This document shows, piece after piece, positions 26,186 through 35,483 of a stretch of DNA of 64,000 bases (the stretch's first letter is position 1; the number at the start of each line of letters is the position of its first letter). Location of the stretch: the NCBI RefSeq assembly GCF_020711235.1, contig NZ_JAJFAV010000020.1, positions 1 through 64,000 of the forward strand, in the 5' to 3' direction. Under the pieces are notes generated by a model. That model saw nothing but the letters and a program-made list of their open reading frames with translations. It ran no database searches and was not told where the DNA came from. Both the position numbers and the translations under genes were made by a program. Origin of the DNA: Hymenobacter sp. 15J16-1T3B. GTDB lineage: Bacteria; Bacteroidota; Bacteroidia; Cytophagales; Hymenobacteraceae.

Positions 26186-27781
26186 ATGAGCAATCTGCGC
26201 GTCCTCGACCTCGTCATCATTGCCCTGTACCTGGTAGGTATGGTGGCCGTGGGAGTGTATTTTTCCCGCCGCAACGTCAATCCGGAGCAGTATTCCAGCG
26301 CTTCGGGCCTGATTCCGGGCTGGGCCATTGGCCTGTCCATCTACGCGACGTTCCTGAGCAGCAACACCTTTCTGGGCGTGCCCGGCAAGGCGTTTGGCAC
26401 CAACTGGAACGCCTTTGTCTTCAGCCTGTCCATGCCGCTGGCGGCCTGGGTGGCGGCCCGCTACTTTGTACCATTTTACCGTAGCACCGGCGAAATATCG
26501 GCCTACACCCACCTGGAGCACCGCTTCGGCAGCTGGGCCCGCACCTACGCCGTTATCTGCTTTCTGCTCACGCAGTTGGCCCGCATCGGCTCCATATTTT
26601 TCGGCATTGCCCTCACGTTGCAGGCGCTGACGGGCTTTTCGATGGAGCTGATTATGCTCATCACCGGCATCTGCATCATCGTCTACACCGTGCTCGGCGG
26701 CATCGAGGCCGTTATCTGGACGGAGGTGGTGCAGGGCGTCATCAAGACCTTCGGCGCCGGCCTGATTCTATACCTGGTCGTCGATAACCTGCCCAACGGC
26801 GTGGCCGACGTGGTGCGCATCGGCGAGCAGCACGGCAAGTTCAGCCTGGGCGGCTTCGCGCCCGACTTCACGCAGTCGACTTTCTGGGTGGTGCTGCTCT
26901 ACGGCTTCTTCATCAACCTGAACAACTTCGGCGTCGACCAAAACTACGTGCAGCGCTACCACACGGCGGCGTCGGCCCAGCAGGCCTCCAAGTCCATCTG
27001 GCTGTGCGTCTGGCTGTACGTGCCGGCCTCGCTGCTCTTCTTCGTCATCGGTTCGGCCCTGTTTGCCTACTACCAAGTGCACCCCGAACTAATCGAAGCG
27101 GTGAAGCTGAAAGTGGCCGCCGAAAAGCTGCCCCTGACCGCCACGGCCGCCCAGATCAGCCAAGCCGCCGCCCAGTTGGCCCCGGCCGACTACGGCGACA
27201 AAGTCATGCCGCACTTCATGGTGACCAAGATTCCGGCGGGCTTCGTCGGGCTGATTGTCTCGGCCATCCTGTCGGCGGCCATGAGCACCATCAGCTCGGG
27301 CATGAACGCCTCGGCCACCGTCTTCACCGCCGATATCTACCAGCGCTACTTCAAGCCCGACCTCGACGGCCGCGGCATGCTGCGCCTGCTCCACCTCGGC
27401 ACCGTGGTGGTGGGCCTGGCCGGCATGGGCGTGGGCATTGCCATGATTGGCGTCAAGAGCGTGCTGGACGTGTGGTGGGAGCTGTCGGGCATCTTCGCCG
27501 CCGGCATGCTGGGTTTGTTCCTGCTCGGCGTCATCGGCCGGCAGACGCGCAACGCGGAGGCGCTGACGGCCACCATCATCGGCGTGCTGGTGATTCTGTG
27601 GATGACCTTTTCCGGCAAGCTGCCCGAGGAGCTGGCCGCGTTTCGCAACCCGTTGCACAAGAGCATGATTATCGTCGTGGGTACGCTCACGATTTTCCTG
27701 GTGGGCTTGCTGCTGAGCAGGCTGCGCCGCCATAAATATTCCCAAGAAACCCCGACGCCGGCCCGCCACTCGGTGGTCTAG
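26186..27781 (+). CDS. Sodium:solute symporter (SSS family)
   Basis: 531 residues with about 13-14 membrane helices. Family signs: LYLVGMVAVGVYFSRRN at the start, GLSIYATFLSSNTFLGVPG (sodium-site helix), YTVLGGIEAVIWTEVVQG and the late signature AAMSTISSGMNASATVFTADIY. It takes up a monosaccharide or uronate-type product with Na+ across the inner membrane. It sits between the glycosidase block and the aldolase-like gene, so the substrate is probably a pectin-derived sugar acid or deoxysugar. Exact specificity cannot be read from the sequence. Confidence 0.92.
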   Translation: MSNLRVLDLVIIALYLVGMVAVGVYFSRRNVNPEQYSSASGLIPGWAIGLSIYATFLSSNTFLGVPGKAFGTNWNAFVFSLSMPLAAWVAARYFVPFYRSTGEISAYTHLEHRFGSWARTYAVICFLLTQLARIGSIFFGIALTLQALTGFSMELIMLITGICIIVYTVLGGIEAVIWTEVVQGVIKTFGAGLILYLVVDNLPNGVADVVRIGEQHGKFSLGGFAPDFTQSTFWVVLLYGFFINLNNFGVDQNYVQRYHTAASAQQASKSIWLCVWLYVPASLLFFVIGSALFAYYQVHPELIEAVKLKVAAEKLPLTATAAQISQAAAQLAPADYGDKVMPHFMVTKIPAGFVGLIVSAILSAAMSTISSGMNASATVFTADIYQRYFKPDLDGRGMLRLLHLGTVVVGLAGMGVGIAMIGVKSVLDVWWELSGIFAAGMLGLFLLGVIGRQTRNAEALTATIIGVLVILWMTFSGKLPEELAAFRNPLHKSMIIVVGTLTIFLVGLLLSRLRRHKYSQETPTPARHSVV

Positions 27782-27859
27782 CCGGCCAACCTCTACTGTA
27801 ACCCCAACCCGGCCGGCTGCGCCATGCCGACCGACCCTCATAAGTCTGGACCCAAGGAG

Positions 27860-28786
27860 ATGGAAAAATCGCGCAAGGGATTTATCCCGGTTATGCTCAC
27901 GCCTTTTCAGAGCGACGGGCAAGTCGATTACCCGGCGCTTACGCGCCTGACGGAGTTGTACTTAAAGGCCGGCGCCGCCGGTTTGTTTGCCAACTGCCTC
28001 TCGAGCGAGATGTTCGAGCTCAGCGCCGAGGAGCGCCTGCAAACCATCCGCCACGTGGTCGACGTGGTCGACGGGGCGGTGCCCGTGGTGGCCACCGGCA
28101 CCTTTGCCGGCTCGCTGGTGGAGCAGGCCGATTTCGTCAAGAAAGTGTACGAGGCCGGCACCGAGGCCGTCATTGCCATTACCGGTTTGCTGGCCACGCA
28201 GCAGGAATCCGACGCCGTGTTCAACGAGCGGGTGATGCGCCTGCTCGACTGGACCGCGGGCATTCCGATGGGCTTCTACGAATGCCCCGAGCCCTACAAG
28301 CGCCTGCTCTCGGCCGAGCAGCTGCGGCAGTTCGTGGGCACCGGCCGCGTCATCTACCACAAGGACACCTGCCTCGACATCAACCAGATTCGGGAAAAGC
28401 TGGCCGCCGTGGAAGGCCACAATTTCGGCCTCTACGACGCCTACATGGTGCACGCGGTGGAGTCCTTGAAAGCCGGGGCGGCCGGGCTGTCCTGCATTCA
28501 GGGCAACTTCTTCCCCGAGCTCATCGTGTGGCTCTGCAACAACTACGACAACCCTTACCTGACGACCGAAGTGGCCGAGGTGCAGCGGTTTTTCGTGCGC
28601 AACATGGGCGTGATGCACAACGTGTACCCCATCGTGGCCAAGTACTCCCTCAAGCAGCGCGGCATCGACATTTCCACCTTCACCCGCCGCAAAGTGGGCA
28701 CCTTGTCCAGCAGCGTGCGCAAGGGCGTGGAAACCCTCTGCCTCGACTACAGCAACCTGCGCAAGGAGCTGGAGTGGGCAGCGTAG
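27860..28786 (+). CDS. Dihydrodipicolinate synthase/N-acetylneuraminate lyase family aldolase
   Basis: 308 residues from ATG 27860 (MEKSRKGFIPVMLTPF); an in-frame ATG at 27824 would add 12 residues. The (beta/alpha)8 family features include the helper Tyr in GFYECPEPYKR (Y140) and the Schiff-base Lys in IYHKDT (K168). Their spacing of 28 is the same as Y133/K161 of E. coli DapA. The substrate loop differs from true DapA. In this context a 2-keto-3-deoxy sugar-acid aldolase or dehydratase is more likely than lysine synthesis. It lies 78 bp after the symporter (42 bp from the upstream ATG), in the same direction. Confidence 0.85.
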   Translation: MEKSRKGFIPVMLTPFQSDGQVDYPALTRLTELYLKAGAAGLFANCLSSEMFELSAEERLQTIRHVVDVVDGAVPVVATGTFAGSLVEQADFVKKVYEAGTEAVIAITGLLATQQESDAVFNERVMRLLDWTAGIPMGFYECPEPYKRLLSAEQLRQFVGTGRVIYHKDTCLDINQIREKLAAVEGHNFGLYDAYMVHAVESLKAGAAGLSCIQGNFFPELIVWLCNNYDNPYLTTEVAEVQRFFVRNMGVMHNVYPIVAKYSLKQRGIDISTFTRRKVGTLSSSVRKGVETLCLDYSNLRKELEWAA

Positions 28787-28787
28787 G

Positions 28788-29173
28788 GGCGCCGCTTCGC
28801 CTTGCCCCCCGGCCCCGTTTCCGAAAAAGCAGAGGGGGAGCCGGACGATTTTGGGCTACGGTGATACCCCGGCCGTCATTGCCAGAAGAACCAACGAATG
28901 GCACGGGTAGCACCCTGTTGTCATTGCGAGCGAAGCGCGGCAATCGTTCCTCTAGTAGCACCGCCGGCGCAACTGGCAGAAGCTGAAAACGGCACCGCCC
29001 GAAACCTGCAACTCGGGTCTCGGGCGGTGCCGTTTTCGGTCAGTGTCTAATTGCAGCGTCGTGCCGCGAGCGGAACGATTGCCGCGCTTCGCTCGCAATG
29101 ACTGCGGGGTGAGCCGCTGCTGACCCCTCTCCATTTTCGGAGACGGGGCCGGGGGGCAAGGCGAAGCAGCGCC
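28788..29173. repeat. Composite 386-bp palindrome of three nested inverted repeats
   Basis: Outer arms 28788-28827 and 29134-29173 are 40 bp with few differences and carry the family D start CTTGCCCCCCGGCCCCG. Middle arms, about 28919-28951 and 29070-29102, carry the family C motif CATTGCGAGCGAAGCGCGGC. The centre is the 18-bp terminator stem at 28985-29037. The unit fills the gap between the convergent aldolase and araC genes. No gene is seen in it. Confidence 0.8.
28985..29037. terminator. Bidirectional terminator hairpin
   Basis: GAAAACGGCACCGCCCGA (28985-29002) and its exact reverse complement (29020-29037) form an 18-bp stem with a 17-nt loop. TTTT runs lie at both outer ends of the stem. 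It lies between convergent genes, so it can stop both. Confidence 0.75.
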
Positions 29174-29174
29174 C

Positions 29175-30068
29175 TTACGCCGCCACCAGTTCCTTGTAGT
29201 TGCGCAGGTACTTGCGCTTGTACTCCAGGGGCGTCATCTTGGTGATTTTCTTGAAGTGCCGGTAGAAGTTCGACACGTTGTTGAAGCCGCAGTCGAAGCA
29301 GATGACCTCCGTGGGCAGCTTGTCTTCGATGAGCAAACGGCAGGCCTGGCTGATGCGGATTTCGATGAGGAAGTCGTAGTAGGTCTTCTTCGTAATCAGC
29401 TTGAAGTAGCGGCAGAACGAGGTGACACTCAGGTTGCTAATGGAGGCTACCTCTTCCAGCGTGATTTCGTTTTTGTAGTTCGAGAGCGTGTAGTTGCACA
29501 CCTTGTTGATGCGCATCGTGTCCGACTCATTCGACTGCGTGAAGGCGTGGTGCTTGGAGGCAATGGTTTCGACCTCGTTGGTCTCCGAGAGAATCTTGAG
29601 AATGGAGAGGAAGATGATGATGCGGTCCAGGTCGGTGGCTTCCACGGCGCGGCGCATCAGGGGGGCCAGCTGCTCGCGGGCGGCGCCGGTAATGAGCAGG
29701 CCGCTCTTGGCCTTTTCGAACAGCTTGGGCACCAGGTAGGCCTCGGGCAGGCCGAGCAGGTAGCGGCCTAGGCACTCGGGCATGAACTGAATTACGATGG
29801 CCTCGACTTCCAGCTCCGGGTCGTTCTGGAAGTACTCCTCGCGGCAGCGCCAGGTGTGGGGCAGGTTTTGGCCCAGCAGCACGATTTCGCCGGCCGAGAA
29901 GTTGCTGATGTTGTCGCCGATCAGGCGCACGCCCTCGCCCTGAATCACGTAGTGCAGCTCCAGCTCGGGGTGGTAGTGCCAGATGGTGCCGAAGTTCGGC
30001 TTCACGTCGTGGCGGATGCTGAAGGAGTTCTGCGAGCTGATCGGAATTTTGTGAAAGTGGGCTTTCAT
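29175..30068 (-). CDS. AraC-family transcriptional regulator with cupin sensor domain
   Basis: 297 residues from ATG 30068 (MKAHFHKIPISSQNSF). The N-terminal cupin is clear: NFGTIWHYHPELELHYVIQGEG, GDNISNFSAGEIVLLG and LPHTWRC. The C-terminal 100 residues carry two helix-turn-helix motifs: LEEVASISNLSVTSFCRYFK, then VICFDCGFNNVSNFYRHFKK and the closing TPLEYKRKY. Such regulators bind a sugar in the cupin and activate transport and catabolic genes. It is the only regulator in the pectin locus and is divergent from the isomerase-SusCD block. No HTCS or ECF-sigma/anti-sigma pair is seen. Confidence 0.92.
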   Translation of the reverse strand: MKAHFHKIPISSQNSFSIRHDVKPNFGTIWHYHPELELHYVIQGEGVRLIGDNISNFSAGEIVLLGQNLPHTWRCREEYFQNDPELEVEAIVIQFMPECLGRYLLGLPEAYLVPKLFEKAKSGLLITGAAREQLAPLMRRAVEATDLDRIIIFLSILKILSETNEVETIASKHHAFTQSNESDTMRINKVCNYTLSNYKNEITLEEVASISNLSVTSFCRYFKLITKKTYYDFLIEIRISQACRLLIEDKLPTEVICFDCGFNNVSNFYRHFKKITKMTPLEYKRKYLRNYKELVAA

Positions 30069-30298
30069 GTGGGAAGGCGGGTGAGCGGTCTGGGTGAGCA
30101 TTCGGCAGGCCGGGAGTGGGAAGCACCGGCCCTGGTCAGGTGGGAAACGGCGAGTGGGCGCCGCCAGAATGGGAACGTTCTAAGCAGGGAAGTTGGACTG
30201 CGGGAAGGCGCCGGCGGTTCCGGCGCCGCACTCTAGGATGTTATCCTGCCCCGTGAGCGGCTTGCCGCCGGGGCAAACGGGTGCTGCGGGTTAGTGCG

Positions 30299-30346
30299 TA
30301 CTCACTAAAGTATTGGGTGCCGCGGGCCATACTCTCCTGTAGAGTA
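30299..30346. promoter_or_regulatory. Two dyads, possible AraC-type operator
   Basis: TACT-N6-AGTA at 30299-30312 and TACTCT-N5-AGAGTA at 30330-30346 start 31 bp apart, close to three helical turns. They lie between the divergent araC and isomerase genes, a normal place for operators. The assignment is by position and symmetry only. Confidence 0.35.
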
Positions 30347-30449
30347 CTGCCCGCTTAACTTTTTCTTCATGTGGGTTTGTTGCCCACGCAGCGCCTACGG
30401 GCCGATAATGCGCTGAGCGCAGCCAGTTTTGGGCGGTTTCCTAAATCGT

Positions 30450-30541
30450 TTTCGGGTTCCGGAATCCCGGGCAGTGGCGCTCGGGCCGCCGCCCGGTTTG
30501 GGTCGGCCGGGGCGGACTGTCCGGGATTCCGGAACCCGAAA
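30450..30541. repeat. 21-bp perfect inverted repeat
   Basis: TTTCGGGTTCCGGAATCCCGG at 30450-30470 (first 20 bases TTTCGGGTTCCGGAATCCCG) pairs exactly with 30521-30541, with a 50-bp GC-rich spacer. The arms are themselves partly palindromic (TTCCGGAA). It may be another mobile palindrome family or an mRNA leader hairpin of the isomerase gene. Confidence 0.6.
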
Positions 30542-30731
30542 CGGGGCCGTGCTAACATCCTACACTAAGTAGATAATAACCGGGAGGGGGGCGGAACGGG
30601 CGGCCCGCATATTTGCCATTGAAGTCTGCCGCTGCCGCAGGCTCGCGGGCCCGCGTGGCCCGCGTCTCCGGTTTGGGCCGCCGCCGCCGCGGTTTGCTCG
30701 CCGGCATTTCCCCACCTCAAGCCCCTTCGAC

Positions 30732-32402
30732 GTGGCCCCGAACTTTCCCCCGAACGAAGTCCTCCTGCTCGCCAGCGGCGACCTGCGCCTGGCCGCTAAC
30801 CAAGACTGCTGGGCCGCCCAGCAAGCCATGGAAGAACAGCTGACCGCGGCCCTGGCCCGGCAGGGCTACGCGGTGCGCCGCGCCCACGCCTACGACCCCG
30901 AGAAGCGCCACGGCTTCCTCGACTCGCAGAAGATGGGCATGGAAGTGTTTCGCGGCCTCGACCCGCACCAGCCCCTCATCGTGGCCGAAAGCGTGTGGCA
31001 GTACTCGCACCACGTGCTGGCCGGCCTGACCACCCACCGCGGCCCCATCCTGACGGTGGCCAACTGGAGCGGGCAGTGGCCCGGGCTGGTGGGCATGCTC
31101 AACCTCAACGGCTGCCTCACCAAAGCCGGCGTGAAGTACAGCACGCTCTGGAGCGAGGATTTTACAGATGAATACTTCGAGCAGGGCCTGCGCCAGTGGC
31201 TCGCCACGGGCAGCACCGAGCACGACCGCAGCCACGTGCGCAGCCTGCGCGCCGTGCAGCTGCCCGCCGCCGAGGAGCAGCAGGGCCGCGCCTACGGCCG
31301 CAAGCTGCGCCAGGACAAAGCCATCATGGGCGTGTTCGACGAGGGTTGCATGGGCATGTACAACGCCATCGTGCCCGACGAGCTGCTGCACGCCACCGGC
31401 CTCTTTAAGGAGCGCCTGAGCCAGTCGACGCTCTACGCGGCCATGCGCACCGTCACCGACCAGGAAGCCCGCGCGGTGCTCGACTGGCTGCTGGCCAAGG
31501 GCATGACCTTTAACTGGGGCACCGACGAAGCCATCGAGCTGACCGAGGCCCAGACCCTGGAGCAGTGCAAGATGTACGTGGCCGCCGTGCGCCTGGCCGA
31601 CGAGTTCGGCTGCGCCACCATCGGCATTCAGTACCAGCAGGGCCTCAAGGACCTGGTGCCCGCCAGCGACCTGGTGGAGGGGCTGCTTAACAACCAAGAC
31701 CGCCCGCCGGTGTACGCGACGGACGGCCGCGAGCTGTATGCCGGCCAGGCGCTGCCGCACTTTAATGAAGTGGACGAGTGCGCCGGCCTCGACGCGCTGC
31801 TCACCTACGGGCTGTGGCAGGAGCTGGGCCTCTCGGGCGAAACCACCCTCCACGACTTGCGCTGGGGCCAGAACTTCAACACCGGTGCGGGCGAGGAGTT
31901 CGTGTGGGTGTTTCTGATTTCGGGGGCGGCCCCGCCGGCCCACTTCGAGGGCGGCTACCGGGGCGCCAGCTCCGAGCGGCAGCCGCCCATGTACTTCCGC
32001 CTCGGCGGGGGCAGCCTGAAGGGCGTGAGCCGGCCGGGCGCTATCGTCTGGAGCCGGGTGTACGTGCAGGACAATCAGCTGCACTGCGACCTGGGCGTGG
32101 GCCAGGCCGTGCAGCTGCCCGAAGCCGAAACCCAGCGCCGCTGGCAGGAAACCACCCCGCAGTGGCCCATCATGCACGCCACCCTGAAGGGCGTGACGCA
32201 GGCCCAGATGATGGGCCGCCACAAGGCCAACCACATCCAAGTAGTGTACTGCGACTCGGAAGCCCAGGCGCACGCCGCCTGCCGCATCAAAGCTGCTGCG
32301 CTGGCCGAAATGGGCCTGCAGGTGCACTTCTGCGGCGCCGTGGAAGGCCTCGCGCCCCGCGCCGTGCCCCAGGATATCGAGCTGGCCGAACTGACCAGCT
32401 AA
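30732..32402 (+). CDS. L-fucose/L-arabinose isomerase-family protein, GTG start
   Basis: 556 residues. No ATG precedes the conserved N-terminus ([20 protein letters not shown]), so the GTG at 30732 is the start. The layout is that of the FucI/AraA fold: alpha/beta N-terminal domain with [20 protein letters not shown], a middle domain with [20 protein letters not shown], and a C-terminal beta domain. It interconverts an aldose and a ketose in the cytoplasm using a divalent metal. In a pectin locus the substrate may be L-fucose, L-galactose, L-arabinose or a rarer sugar. It has no signal peptide and lies 67 bp upstream of susC. Confidence 0.75.
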   Translation: MAPNFPPNEVLLLASGDLRLAANQDCWAAQQAMEEQLTAALARQGYAVRRAHAYDPEKRHGFLDSQKMGMEVFRGLDPHQPLIVAESVWQYSHHVLAGLTTHRGPILTVANWSGQWPGLVGMLNLNGCLTKAGVKYSTLWSEDFTDEYFEQGLRQWLATGSTEHDRSHVRSLRAVQLPAAEEQQGRAYGRKLRQDKAIMGVFDEGCMGMYNAIVPDELLHATGLFKERLSQSTLYAAMRTVTDQEARAVLDWLLAKGMTFNWGTDEAIELTEAQTLEQCKMYVAAVRLADEFGCATIGIQYQQGLKDLVPASDLVEGLLNNQDRPPVYATDGRELYAGQALPHFNEVDECAGLDALLTYGLWQELGLSGETTLHDLRWGQNFNTGAGEEFVWVFLISGAAPPAHFEGGYRGASSERQPPMYFRLGGGSLKGVSRPGAIVWSRVYVQDNQLHCDLGVGQAVQLPEAETQRRWQETTPQWPIMHATLKGVTQAQMMGRHKANHIQVVYCDSEAQAHAACRIKAAALAEMGLQVHFCGAVEGLAPRAVPQDIELAELTS

Positions 32403-32469
32403 CCGGGCTGCCGCCCGCCGCTCCGCCACCACACCGTTCCCTCCCTCACCTATTCGCACTCCCCAGCCA

Positions 32470-35466
32470 ATGAAACCATTTCCCTCGCTGGCAGCCGCTT
32501 CGCTGCTGCTCGTGTCGGTGGCCGCCCAGGCCCAGACACGCTCCGTTACCGGCCAGGTCGTCGGGGCCGACAAGGCCGAGGCGCTGCCGGGCGTGACCGT
32601 GCTCGTGAAGGGCACCACCAACGGCGCCACCACCGATGCCGACGGCAACTTCACGGTGCAGGTGCCCGACAAGCAGGACGTGACCTTGGTCATTTCCTAC
32701 CTGGGCTACGCCAAGCAGGAAGTGACCGTGCGCCCCGACCAGCCGCGCGTTAAAATCAAGCTCGCCCCCGAAACGGCCTCGCTCAACGACGTGGTCGTCA
32801 TCGGCTACGGCACGGTGAAAAAGCGCGACCTGACCGGCGCCGTGACGTCGGTGAAAGGGGAGGAGGTGACCAAGCTGCCGGTGACGACCATCACCGAGGC
32901 CCTGCAGGGCAAAATTCCGGGCGCCGACATCACCCGCGCCAACGGCTACGCGGGCCAGGGCGCCAGCATCCGCATCCGCGGCAACCGCTCGATTTCCAAC
33001 CCGGGCTCCTCCAACAACGTGCTCTACATCGTCGACGGGGTGCAGAACGTCAACGCGGCCGACATCGACCCGAACGACGTGCAGAGCATCGAGGTGCTCA
33101 AGGACGCCTCCTCGACGGCCATCTACGGCTCGCGCGGGGCCAACGGGGTCATCATCATCACCACCAAGCGCGGGAGCACCGGCAAGCCCAAAATCACCTT
33201 CAACGCCTACTCGGGCGTGACCAAGGTGGCCGGCTACGGCGAGTTTATGAGCGGCCCGCAGTGGGTGGATTTCCGCCGCGAGGCCTTCCGCGCCGCCGGC
33301 ACCTGGAACTCGCCCGCCGACGACGCGGTGGCCTTCAGCCCGGCCCAGCTGGACGCCATTCAGAACCAGCAGTACATCAACTGGCCCGACCAGCTGCTGC
33401 ACCATGGCATGCAGCAAAACTACCAGGTGGGCCTCTCGGGCGGCTCGGAAAATACCAAGGTGTACTTCTCGCTGGGCTACTACGACGAGAAGGGCCTGAT
33501 GAAACTGGACCGCTTCAAGCGCTACACCACCCGCGCCAACATCGACCAGACGGTGAACAAGTGGCTGAAAGTGGGCGTGCAGACGCAGCTGGCTTACATC
33601 AACAACGACATCCGCCGCGACCCGTTCAACCTCGCCTCGCAGGCCGTGCCCTTGGGCCGCGCCTACGACGACGAGGGCAAGCTCATCTTCCGCCTGCTGG
33701 GCAGCACCCAAATCAACCCGCTGGCCGACGAGCAGCCCGGCGTGTACGACCGCAACACCAAGACCAACCGCCTCACTGCCGCCGCCTACGTGGAGCTGAC
33801 GCCGCTCGACGGGCTGAGCCTGCGCTCCACCTTCGCGGCCAACTACGCCACCTCGGAGGCCGGCAACTTCTTCGGGGTGAATACCATCGACGGGGCCGGC
33901 AACCGCTCCCAGGCCTCCATCACCAACAACCAGAACCGCAACCTGAGCTGGGAAAACGTGCTGACCTACAAAAAGGAAATCGGCGACCATTCCCTCACGC
34001 TCACCGGCGTGGCCAGCAACCTCTCGTTCGTCAACACCAGCAGCTTCGCGGGCGGCCAGAACCAGGTACTGCCCTCGCAGTCGTTCTACAACCTGGGGGC
34101 GGCCAACCAGAACCCGTTTTTCGGTTCGGGTTATGTGCGCAACGATCTGATTTCCTTTGCCGGGCGCGTGAACTACGCCTGGAAGGGCCGCTACCTGCTC
34201 ACCGCCACCACCCGCGGCGACGCCTCTTCCAAGCTGGGACGGGACCATAAGTGGGACTATTTTCCCTCGGTGGGCCTGGGCTGGCGCATCGTCGACGAGT
34301 CGTTTATGCAGCGCTTCAAGTTCCTGACCGAGCTGAAGCTGCGCGGCAGCTACGGCGTGTCGGGCAACGACGCCATTAACGCCTATGGTACGCAGAACTC
34401 GCTGACCAACACGCCGTTTTCCTGGAACGAAACCACGGCCGCACCCACCTATACCGTGTCCGGTCTCATCGGCAACCAGGACTTGGGTTGGGAAAAAACC
34501 TACACCACCGACTTCGGGGTGGACTTCGGCGTACTCGATAACCGCATCACCGGCACCGTCGACTACTACGACGCGAAGACCAAGGACCTGATTTTTCCCC
34601 TGAACTTGGCCGCCTTCACGGGCGTGACGACGGTAAACCGCAACATCGGCCAGACCCGCAACCGCGGCTGGGAAGTGTCGGTGACCTCGCAAAACCTGCG
34701 CAACGAGAGCCTGTCGTGGTCGACCACGCTGACCTACGCCCGCAACCGCGAAACCATCGTGGAGCTGCCCAACGGCGACGTCATTGCCGACGACTACCGC
34801 AACTCGCTCATCGTGGGGCAGCCCTCGCAGGTGTACTACGACTACAAGAAAATCGGCATCTGGCAGCTTGGCGAGGAAGCCGAAGCCAACTCCTACGGCA
34901 CGCCCGGGCAGTTTATTCCCGGCGACATCAAGGTGGCCGACCTCTCGGGCCCCGACGGCGTGCCCGACGGCAAAATCACCGCCGCCGACCGCACCATCAT
35001 CGGCTCGCGGGTGCCCAAGTGGACGGGCGGCCTGAGCAACGACGTGCGCTACAAGGGCTTCGATTTGAACGTGCTGCTAGTGGCCCGCGTGGGCCAGTGG
35101 ATCAGCTCCGACTACTACGCCAAGTACTCGCGCAGCGGCAGCTCCAACGGCGCCATCGTGGACTACTGGACGCCGGAAAACCCCACCAACGACTACCCGC
35201 GCCCGCACGCCACCCGCACGCTGAGCTACATCACCACCCTGACCGAGCGCGAGGCTTCCTGGGCCAAGGTGCGCAACGTGACCTTGGGCTACACCATTCC
35301 GAAAAGCGTGGTGGGCCGGGCCAAAATCGACAACGTGCGCGTGTACGTATCGGGCCGCAACCTCTATACCGTCAGCAACATCAAGGACTTCGACCCCGAG
35401 GGCGAGGGCGTGATTGACCGGCCGCTGAACCGCGCCTACGTGGTGGGCCTGAACGTGGGCTTCTAA
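32470..35466 (+). CDS. SusC/RagA-type TonB-dependent outer-membrane transporter
   Basis: 998 residues: signal peptide (AAQAQ), carboxypeptidase-D-like N-terminal domain (GQVVGADKAEALPGVTVLVKG, TTDADGNFTVQVP), TonB-box-like segment, then the plug with DVVVIGYGTVKKRDLTGAV, ALQGKIPGADI, IRIRGNRSI and VLKDASSTAIYGSRGANGVI. A 22-strand barrel follows, ending in an aromatic residue (GLNVGF). With SusD it imports oligosaccharides across the outer membrane using TonB energy. It is the only susC in the window, so it defines the substrate of this locus. Seventeen bp separate it from susD. Confidence 0.96.
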   Translation: MKPFPSLAAASLLLVSVAAQAQTRSVTGQVVGADKAEALPGVTVLVKGTTNGATTDADGNFTVQVPDKQDVTLVISYLGYAKQEVTVRPDQPRVKIKLAPETASLNDVVVIGYGTVKKRDLTGAVTSVKGEEVTKLPVTTITEALQGKIPGADITRANGYAGQGASIRIRGNRSISNPGSSNNVLYIVDGVQNVNAADIDPNDVQSIEVLKDASSTAIYGSRGANGVIIITTKRGSTGKPKITFNAYSGVTKVAGYGEFMSGPQWVDFRREAFRAAGTWNSPADDAVAFSPAQLDAIQNQQYINWPDQLLHHGMQQNYQVGLSGGSENTKVYFSLGYYDEKGLMKLDRFKRYTTRANIDQTVNKWLKVGVQTQLAYINNDIRRDPFNLASQAVPLGRAYDDEGKLIFRLLGSTQINPLADEQPGVYDRNTKTNRLTAAAYVELTPLDGLSLRSTFAANYATSEAGNFFGVNTIDGAGNRSQASITNNQNRNLSWENVLTYKKEIGDHSLTLTGVASNLSFVNTSSFAGGQNQVLPSQSFYNLGAANQNPFFGSGYVRNDLISFAGRVNYAWKGRYLLTATTRGDASSKLGRDHKWDYFPSVGLGWRIVDESFMQRFKFLTELKLRGSYGVSGNDAINAYGTQNSLTNTPFSWNETTAAPTYTVSGLIGNQDLGWEKTYTTDFGVDFGVLDNRITGTVDYYDAKTKDLIFPLNLAAFTGVTTVNRNIGQTRNRGWEVSVTSQNLRNESLSWSTTLTYARNRETIVELPNGDVIADDYRNSLIVGQPSQVYYDYKKIGIWQLGEEAEANSYGTPGQFIPGDIKVADLSGPDGVPDGKITAADRTIIGSRVPKWTGGLSNDVRYKGFDLNVLLVARVGQWISSDYYAKYSRSGSSNGAIVDYWTPENPTNDYPRPHATRTLSYITTLTEREASWAKVRNVTLGYTIPKSVVGRAKIDNVRVYVSGRNLYTVSNIKDFDPEGEGVIDRPLNRAYVVGLNVGF

Positions 35467-35483
35467 CCTCTGACCAGACCGTT

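Larger units (their letters stand above)
30069..30731. other. Divergent regulatory spacer between araC and the isomerase gene
   Basis: This 663-bp spacer has no convincing gene. It contains two small dyads (30299-30346) and a long inverted repeat (30450-30541), listed separately. The segment 30300-30370 is AT-richer than its surroundings and is the most likely promoter area. Confidence 0.5.

Noticed and set aside
27854-27859. AAGGAG as a ribosome binding site for the DapA-like gene
   Set aside because: It directly touches the ATG at 27860, leaving no spacing, and Bacteroidota seldom depend on Shine-Dalgarno sites. It does not decide the start.
30371-30568. Plus-strand frame of 65 codons in the araC/isomerase spacer
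   Set aside because: It runs straight through the 21-bp inverted repeat and its translation simply reflects that palindrome.
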